Source of the DNA: Avena insularis
Taxonomy: Eukaryota; Streptophyta; Magnoliopsida; Poales; Poaceae
Length of the DNA: 64,000 bases
NCBI GenBank assembly: GCA_023614405.1
Contig: CM042685.1
Span: 86,666,684-86,730,683 of the forward strand
Reading direction: 5' to 3'
This document shows, piece after piece, positions 56,517 through 64,000 of this stretch. The notes under the pieces are model-generated. The model worked only from the letters and a program-made list of their open reading frames with translations. It had not been told where the DNA came from and did no database searches. The translations under genes and the position numbers were made by a program. How positions within the stretch are numbered: position 1 is the first letter of the stretch; each line of letters starts with the position of its first letter.

Positions 56517-59500
56517 TTGGCGGATTTGAAGAACGGCAACATCAAGAAGAAAGGTATATCCGATATACATGTTATTGATGTGTATCTCACTAGTACTCGT
56601 AGTAGTGCCTGGGTATTTGATACTGGTTCGGTTGCTCATATTTGTAACTCAAAACAGGTGCTGCAGAATAAACGGAAGCTAGCGAAGAACAAGGTGACGA
56701 TGCGCGTTGGAAATGGATAAAAGGTTGATGTGATCGCGGTCGGCATGCTACCTCTTCATCTACCATCGGGATTAGTTTTATACTTAAATAATTGTTATTT
56801 GGTGCCTGCATTAAGCATGAACATTATATCGGGATGTTGTTTATTACGAGACGGTTACTTTTTTAAGTCCGAGAATAATGGTTGTTCGATTTATATGGGT
56901 AATATGTTTTATGCACATGCACCTTTGATAGATGGTCTATTCTTACTGAATCTCGATAGTGGAAATACACATATTAATAACATTGAAGCTAAACGTTTGA
57001 AAATGAGCGATAACTCGACCTATATGTGGCACTGTCGTCTTGGTCACATTGGAGTGAAACGTATGAAGAAACTCCATTCCGATGGACTTCTTGAATCACT
57101 TGATTTCGAATCACTTGAAAGATGCGAAGCATGTCTGATGGGTAAAATGACTAAGACTCCATTTTCTGGTATGATGGAGCGAGCTACGGACTTATTGGAA
57201 ATCATACATACCGATGTGTGTGGTCCAATGAGTGTAGCATCGCGCGGTGGTTATCGTTATGTTCTTACCTTCACGGATGACTTGAGTAGATATGGGTATA
57301 TCTATTTCATGAAACATAAGTCCGAAACTTTCGAGAAATAAATGGAAGTTTAAGGAATTGCAAAGTGAGGTAGAGAATCAACGTAACAAGAAGATTAAAT
57401 TTCTATGTTCTAATCGTGGAGGTGAATATCTAAGTTACGAGTTTGGCGAGCATTTAAAGAAATGCGGAATACTTTCACAATTGACACCGCCAGGAACACC
57501 ACAGCGTAATGGTGTGTCCGAACGTCGTAATCGAACTCTATTAGATATGGTTCGTTCTATGATGTCACTTACATATTTACCGCGATCATTTTGGGGTTAT
57601 GCATTAGAAACAACCGTATTCACTTTAAATATGGCACCATATAAATCCGTTGAAACGACACCATATGAATTATGGTTTGGGAAGAAACCTAAATTGTCGT
57701 TCCTTAAAGTTTGGGGTTGCGAAGCCTATGTAAAGAAGTTACAGCCGGACAAGCTTGAACCCAAAGCGGAAAAATGCATCTTCATAGGATAACCGAAGGA
57801 AACTATTGGGTATACCTTCTATCATAGATCCGAAGGCAAAATCTTCGTTGCCAAGAATGGATCCTTTCTAGAGAAAGAATTTCCTTCGAAAGAAGTGACT
57901 GGAAGGAAAGTAGAACTCGACGAGGTTGTTGAACCTTCTCTCGAACTTGCGAGTAGCACAACACCGGAAGTAGTTCCTGTGGCGCCTACACCAATAAGAG
58001 AGGAAGCTAATGATGATGATCATGAAACTTCGGTTGAAGTTACTATAGAACCTCGCAGGTCAACAAGGACTCATACCACTCCTGATTGGTATGATCCCGT
58101 TATGAGTCTCATGTTGGTGGACAACACCGATGACCCTACGACATATGAGGAAACGATGATGAGCCCAGATTCCAATAAATGGCAAGATGCCATGAAATCC
58201 GAGATTGGATCCATGTACGAAAACCAAGTATGGACCTTGGTGGACTTACCGGATGGCCGGAAGGCTGTCGACATCAAATGGATTTTCAAGAAGAAAACAG
58301 ATGCTGATGGTAATGTTACTGTCTATAAATCTCGACTTGTCGCAAAAGGGTTTCGACAAATTCAAGGAGTTCACTACGATGAGACTTTCTCACCAATAGT
58401 GAAGCTAAAGTATGTGAGGATTATGTTTGCAATCGCTGCGTATTACGATTATGAGATATGGCAGATGGATGTCAAAACAGCGTTCCTCAATGGAGACATT
58501 GATGAAGAGTTGTATATGATGCAACCCAAAGGTTTTGTCGATCCTAAAGATGCTAACAAGGTATGCAAACTTCAACGGTCCATATATGGATTGAAGCAAG
58601 CATCCCGAAGTTGGAATCAACGTTTTGATAAGGTAATCAAAAGTTTTGGTTTTATACAAACTTATGGAGAAGCTTGTATTTACAAGAAAGTGAGTGGGAG
58701 CTCTGTAGCATTCTTAATACTATATGTAGATGACATATTGTTGATTGGGAATGATGTAGACCTTCTTAATAGTGTCAAGGAATATTTGAATAAGTTTTTC
58801 AATGAAATATCTTGGCGAAGCAGCTTACATATTAGGCATAAAGATTTATAGAGATAGATCGAGATGCCTAATATCATTGTCACAAAGTACATATTTGGAC
58901 AAAGTTCTAAATAGGTTTGGAATGGAAGATAGCAAGAAAGGGTTCTTGCCCATGTTGCCCAATACGACATTGAGTAAAACTCAAAGTCCAACAACGGCAG
59001 AAGATAGAGAAAGGATGAGTAAAACTCCCTATGCCTCACCCATATGATCTCTAATGTATGCCATGCTATGTACTAGACCTGACATTACATATGCTGTTAG
59101 TTTAACTAGCAGATATCAAAGTTATCCAGGAGTGGATCATTGGACAGTGGTCAAAAACATCCTTAAGTACTTGAGAAGAACTAAGGATATGGTTCTTTCT
59201 TATGGAGGTGATGAACAACTCCTTGTTAATGGTTACACCGATGCTAGTTGGAACACCGATCTAGACGATTCTAAATCTCAATCTGGATACGTATTTATTT
59301 TGAATGGTGCAGCAGTTAGCTGGAGGAGTGCAAAGCAAAGTGTTGTGGCGAGATCTTCAACTGAATCGGAATACATAGCTGCTTCGGAGGCTTCACAAGA
59401 AGCGATATGGATGAAGGAGTTCATTACAGAGATCGGTGTGGTTCCAAGTGTGTTGGACCCAATGTCTATCTACTGTGATAACATGGGCGCCATAGCTAAT

Positions 59501-59704
59501 GCGCAAGAACCAAGGTCACACAAGAAGCTAAAGCACATCAAGCTACGTTTTCACGCTATTCGAGAACCTGTCCAAGATGGTGACATAAAGATTTGCAAAG
59601 TACACACAGATCTGAATGTGGCAGATCCGTTGACTAAACCTCTCCCGAGGGCAAAACATGACCAACACCAAACTGCCATGGGTGTTCGGTATATTTCCAT
59701 GTAA
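56517..59704 (+). pseudogene. pol: pol of Copia C, multiply broken
   Basis: Protease VFDTGSVAHIC is intact. A stop lies at 56718-56720 (Ser to stop). Pre-integrase and integrase follow to SETFEK, where a 10-bp insertion (about 57337-57346) shifts the frame. The integrase end (NGVSERRNRT) follows, then a Tyr-to-stop at 57790-57792. RT with MDVKTAFLNGDIDEELYM and LYVDDILLIGND precedes a 2-bp loss near 58793. Gly-to-stop is at 59045-59047, and RNase H (STESEYIA) runs to the stop at 59702-59704. Domain order is the same as in A; none of the changes is shared with A. Confidence 0.9.
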
Positions 59705-59725
59705 TCTAGATTAGTTGACTCTAGT

Positions 59726-59738
59726 GCAAGTGGGAGAC
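59726..59738 (+). promoter_or_regulatory. Polypurine tract of Copia C
   Basis: GCAAGTGGGAGAC directly before the 3' LTR. Confidence 0.75.
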
Positions 59739-61042
59739 TGTTGGAGATATGCCCTAGAGGCAAGAACAAATGTAGTTATTATTATATCTTTGTGTTTATG
59801 ATAAAATGTTTACATTCATGCTATAATAGTATTAACAAGGAAACATTAATACTTGTGTGATTTGTAAACTAAATTAGAGTCCCTAGTAAAGCCTCTTCAT
59901 AATACTAGCTTGTTGGTTAATAGATGATTGTCGTTTCCCTATCATGAACATTGAGAAGTTGTTAACAACAAGATCATATCATTAGGAGAATGGTATGATG
60001 GACATACTCCTATAGATAAGCGTAGCATAAAGATCAAGTCATTTTAATAGTTCAAATGCTATAAGCTTTCTGATACATAGTAACCTAATTCCTTCAACCA
60101 TGAGATCATGCTTATCACCATCACCGGAAGGATGCTTTGATGACATCAAACACCACACCGTAACTGGGTGGCTATAAAGGTGGCATTGAGTGTTCAGAAA
60201 GTATGGGTTGAGACACAAGGATCAAGAGTGGGATTTGTCCATCCATATGACGGATAGATATACTCTGGACCCTCTCGGTGGAATGTCATCCAATTAGCTT
60301 GCAAGCATGTGACTGGCTCACAAGGGATCACATATCACGGGAACGAGAAAGGAGTACTTATCGGTAACGAGGTTGAACTAGGTATGCAGAGATACCGACG
60401 ATCAAAACCTCGGATAAGTAAACTGTCGTGAGACAAAGGGAAATTGTTATCATATGTAAGTGGTTCATTCGATTGCAAAGTAATCGTAGAAATATGTGGG
60501 AGCCATATGAATTTCCAGATTCCTCTATTGGTTATTGTTCGGAGAAGTGTCTCGATCATGTCCGCATAATTCACGAATCATAGGGAGACACACTTAAGGA
60601 TTCGATTTTGTTGAGTAGTTATGGAATGATGAGTAAGAGGTCGAATGTTGTTCGGAGTCTCGGATGGGATCCAGTATATCACGAGGAGATCTGGAATGGT
60701 CCGGAGAATAAGATTCATATAAGGAAAGTCCTGTTTCGGAGTTGGGGAATGATTCCGGTGTTTTCATCGGGAATGTTCTAGAAGGGTCCAGATGGTCCGG
60801 CACTCCGGAGGGGAAGTGTACATGAATGTGTCATAACAATATGGAATGGTTGCATCATCTACTAGGTATCATGTCTGGGCAAAATAAAGGGATAATTCAA
60901 ATCCTAGTTTGAAAAGTCAAACGCCAATTTGAAAAGTCAAACGGCAAGTTTGCTTGGTGGAGGGAGAGTAGGAAACCTACTTGGGGAGGAAGTCCTCCTC
61001 CCTCCACCCGCCGGCCAAGGAGGCCGAGTTGGGGGAGGACTC
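59739..61042 (+). repeat. 3' LTR of Copia C, first 1304 bp
   Basis: It matches the 5' LTR up to GGGGGAGGACTC and is then interrupted by LTR H. Confidence 0.9.
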
Positions 61043-64000
61043 TATAACATCCCAGATTTTATATTAGGGTGTTATTAGTACCATGCATCATCCTTGCATC
61101 ATTGCATTCTACAAATGGATTTTTACAACAAAATCCTAAACACCAAAACCTATCAAAACCCTAATAGAGATTGCCATATGTAAGCATTATTGTAGTGGTC
61201 AAGTTTGACCCTTCTAAAAACCTTGTAAAACATTAAACTATGGCCCCATGATGACCACCTTCTTTTTACAAAAAATTAGGAGTTGGTTTCATCTCTTTTC
61301 GACTTTATATGCAAAAGTTACTTAGGTTTTACTAAATCAGAATTGGGAAAAACGTTTAAGGAAAAAAAAGGAAACCTAACCTACCTAGGCCGGGTGTGCC
61401 AGCCCGCTAATGCGCGCGCGGGTCACCTAGCTTGCCAAGAAAGCCAAATGAGCGCAGTCAAGAGGGTCAGAGCCGACGCTGGGTCCCACCCCGTCGTTGT
61501 CCTCGGAGAGACCACGGCGAGCACGTTCCCCTCTGCCGCGTCGGACCCCGAATCGCAACGCACTCGGCCACCCCCTTCCCCAAGTATCTGGCCCTTAAAA
61601 GGCCCCCCCTCGTTGCTTCCCCCTCGAAAAAACCCTAGCTCAAGCTTCGCCGAATCTCTGCCGTTCTTCCTCGCCTGCGTCGCGCTCGGGAAGGTTGAAG
61701 ATCCGGCGATTCGCGCCACCCCGAACCCTCTCTTGCTGTTGACCGTCTTCCCCGTGCAACACCGCCTCACCCCGACCTCTTCTTTCCTCCCCTTGTGTAG
61801 CACAGCGTCGGGGATTTCTCGCCGACATGCCGCCGGAGCTCACGGGAACCAGCGGAGCTATGCGGCTAGACGAGGAAGAAAGGGCCGAATCCGATCACGC
61901 ACGCAGGACCGCAAGGAGGAGCAGAGCACCGTCGTGCTCTCCGCTACTCCGAGGAACCACCGCAGCGCCACCGACGACCATGTCTGACCGCGCCGCCGCC
62001 GTCTCGCCATCGATGCCGCTGGTAAGTCATCGCCACCGCTCCCATCCGTCGGATTCGAGAGGAACGGTGCAGATTAGAAGCTTTTTCGAACCGGTACCGT
62101 CCAACCGATTTGCGCCGCGTGTCCGCCTAGTCAGCAAGCCGCGCCAGCACCATGCGTCGCCCCCACCTTGCTAGCTGGACCAACCCGCTTCTGCCACTTG
62201 GCACGAATTCAATTTAGGGTTAGATCTGTTTGGCTGAATTGTTTTAAAACTTGCGAAAATCATATAAAAATAAATACTTGGCCAAATTTAGCTTATAATA
62301 TACCGTTGGATTCATAATTTTATGTAGAACACAGATCTGCAATAAAATTCCAAGTTTACAGTAGGGTTTTTGGTGTAGATTTTAATTATTAGATTGGAGT
62401 ATTTAATTCATAGAAAAATAATTAGAACTCCGTTTTAGTTGATTTTTGTTGCGTTGGTTTTGTTTCCGCAATACCTACTGAACAAAATTATAAAACCTTG
62501 CTTAAGATCATTAGATCTAATTTGGGGCTAATTAGATGGTTGGATCTCCTATTTGTCCTATGAATAATATTAGTGACCCAAATTGTTTTAAAACTATGGG
62601 AAATCAATCCTAGTAACACCCTTAACACTATTGCAACTCAATTATGCTATCTTGGCCAATTTAGAAGAACCAATCTTGCATAAAATACCATGTTGCATGC
62701 ATGCATGGTTATCTCTATGACATGTTTTTGAACAAGTTGTGATCAGATCTATGTTTGTGATTCGATAGATTGTTCGGAGTGCGCTAAGGAGTGCTATTGT
62801 GTAGAGTGCTGCTCGGATCAAGGCAAGTTACACCACTTGTTCATAATTTTGTCCCAGTTTTGATTCTATGCATGTGATCACCAAAATTCTGTAGTATGCA
62901 TGTGTAGGATGTTCTAGTAGAATTTTCCTTAGTATTATTTTGCAAGTGCGATGATTTTGTAGTATGCCATGAGTAGCTCTATACTTAGGATTTTCCCTCC
63001 TAATAGGTTACCCCTGTTTTTGCTAAGTATTGCTTGCTATGCTACATACACAAAGTATCGTTGGGGGGTTTCGAAAGACAAAGAATTTTTCTAAGTATAG
63101 AGGCTCTCTAGAGCAAACTTTTCTTCTCAAATACACTTCAAAATAAAACTAAGTTTTCTTCTGGGCGGAATGGTTGTCGGGTCAACGATTGAGATTTTGG
63201 TGGAGGACGGCCGCCCATGAATCAAATAAGTCTGCCATGTTTCAGAATTCAGAAGTTTCTAGTGCAACCACAATACATTATGGGCTCTGTCTTGGCCTAG
63301 TACTTAGTGGGAAACTTCACCTGGGTACCAGCATTTGGAGGTTCTTGGCACGGTTGGATCCAGAAGGTAGAGGGCTACTAACGGAAACCCTCGCCATGGT
63401 CTCGTCTATAAAAAGACTTGATCGTGGATTGTGGGTAAAGTGCACAATCTCTCGAGAGTATTGCGATCTGATCGATCAGCCGTGTTCACGGTGACCGAAC
63501 AACAATGAGCATCTGAAGGATGAAGCCTCTGAAGGATCTTCCTCTCTCTTTTCTAAACAAAGTTTTAAAACCCCATGGCGTGAGTAATATCGCCAATGGG
63601 CGGGATTTTGGGAACTTGGTGTGTAATATCCAAGTGTAACTTGGTGCGTAATATCCAAGTGTTTGGTTGTTTGGACACTTGGTGCGTAATATCCTCGTGT
63701 GTCATTCGACCTTATTTTATCTAAGCAAATGTTTACAAAGTAGGAAAATCTTCTCTTCTTCTCTACTTAAGAAAACTAGCTTTGAGCAAATGAACTCTAC
63801 AGCCTAAACTAGCCTTGCATGTAGAGATAGTCTTTTCTCTCCTTGGCGTAATTTGCCAATACATTCAAAGTGTTGACCCAACTTGTTGGTTGCACGTTTT
63901 ATGTGCAGAATCCGAAGATTGAAAGGTGCGTAGGGATCGCGAGTCTACACTTGACAAGCTTGGGGTGTTGATGGACTCAAGCTTCTTTTATGATTCCGCT
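61043..64000 (+). mobile_element. Long Gypsy-type LTR (element H), right end outside window
   Basis: It begins TATAACATCCCAGATTTTAT at the break in the Copia C 3' LTR; TA is a likely mutation of the usual TG. The layout resembles J: an AT-rich start, a GC-rich block (about 61380-62200, with CCCTTAAAAGGCCC near 61593 as a possible TATA-like element), then AT-rich sequence. A 234-codon frame at 61283-61987 lies in the GC-rich block and resembles no protein family. Near the right edge is a run of short hairpins. Whether 64000 is still LTR or already internal cannot be decided. Confidence 0.6.
63572..63859 (+). repeat. Run of short hairpins with a common GTAAT loop
   Basis: CCCATGGCG-TGAGTAATAT-CGCCAATGGG (63572-63600), ACTTGG-TGTGTAATAT-CCAAGT (63614-63635), ACTTGG-TGCGTAATAT-CCAAGT (63639-63660), an imperfect ACACTTGG-TGCGTAATAT-CCTCGTGT (63675-63700) and TTGGC-GTAATTT-GCCAA (63843-63859). 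Stem sequences differ while the loop stays nearly the same. Confidence 0.65.

Larger units (their letters stand above)
52608..61042 (+). mobile_element. Angela/BARE-like Copia retrotransposon C, 3' LTR interrupted
   Basis: The 5' LTR 52608-54532 (1925 bp) is complete and the internal region is full length. The 3' LTR begins at 59739 and is cut at 61042 by LTR H. The expected duplication is GTAAG (52603-52607); its partner is out of view. It keeps the best-preserved 5' end of the three Copia copies (promoter, primer site, leader), but gag and pol carry many stops. Confidence 0.95.

Noticed and set aside
10828..61042. Copia A, B and C as parts of one rearranged element
   Set aside because: Each has its own LTR pair (truncated in A and C), and each sits in a different host sequence.
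61283..61987. 234-codon plus-strand ORF
   Set aside because: It lies in the GC-rich block of LTR H with low-complexity composition; no recognisable domain, and similar spurious frames occur in J and K.
1..64000. A host single-copy gene
   Set aside because: Every convincing coding segment belongs to a transposon family; unassigned stretches lack splice-consistent coding patterns.

Overview
This window looks like intergenic DNA from a large grass genome, probably a Pooideae cereal relative. I found no ordinary host gene. Nearly all of it can be assigned to nested transposable elements. The organism call rests on three things: Angela/BARE-type Copia elements (LTRs beginning TGTTGGAGATATGCCC, tRNA-iMet primer site), CACTA transposons with CACTA(C/T)TAGGAAAA ends and GTGGCGCAC/GTGCGCCAC subterminal palindromes, and Gypsy LTRs beginning TGTAACAT. 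The species cannot be named from this sequence alone.

Layout. 1-5809 is part of a long Gypsy-type LTR on the minus strand (K). It interrupts a CACTA element on the minus strand (G, 5810-7881), whose 5' terminus abuts a minus-strand gag-like gene (E). E is cut into three pieces (7882-8003, 45677-46164, 50315-51942). The first cut is an Athila-like Gypsy element (D, 8004-45676) and the second is a solo Gypsy LTR (J, 46165-50314). D is itself split twice. A 20-kb CACTA transposon (F, 8714-28950) sits in its 5' LTR with a TTA target duplication, and the intact site survives in D's 3' LTR. A minus-strand Copia element (B, 33367-42354) sits in D's last ORF. F carries a further Copia element (A, 10828-18301) inside its transposase gene, with a perfect CTCAA duplication. 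To the right, a Gypsy LTR fragment of the same family as K (I, 51943-52607) is interrupted by a third Copia element (C, 52608-61042), whose 3' LTR is cut by another long Gypsy LTR (H, 61043 to the window end).

How the genes fit together. F encodes a TNP2-type transposase (transposase-associated, TNP2, DUF4218 and DUF4216 regions), a second gene with a Transposase_24-like region followed by a Ulp1-like region whose catalytic cysteine position is not cysteine, and a small RNase H hybrid-binding-domain protein with a terminal membrane-like helix. Copia A, B and C have the usual gag-protease-integrase-RT-RNase H order. All carry stops or frameshifts, although A keeps an open frame from the pre-integrase region to RNase H. 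D retains gag, a protease region and a third ORF but has no recognisable reverse transcriptase or integrase.

The most unusual signals are structural. (1) Five tandem ~200-bp units in F (27053-28020) each fold into a ~93-nt hairpin, with compensatory and wobble changes between units. (2) A hairpin plus a GTCATGCCG box at 38-40 nt spacing lies just upstream of the coding start of three CACTA genes, apparently in the leader intron. (3) A run of short hairpins sharing a GTAAT-type loop lies in the H LTR (63572-63859).
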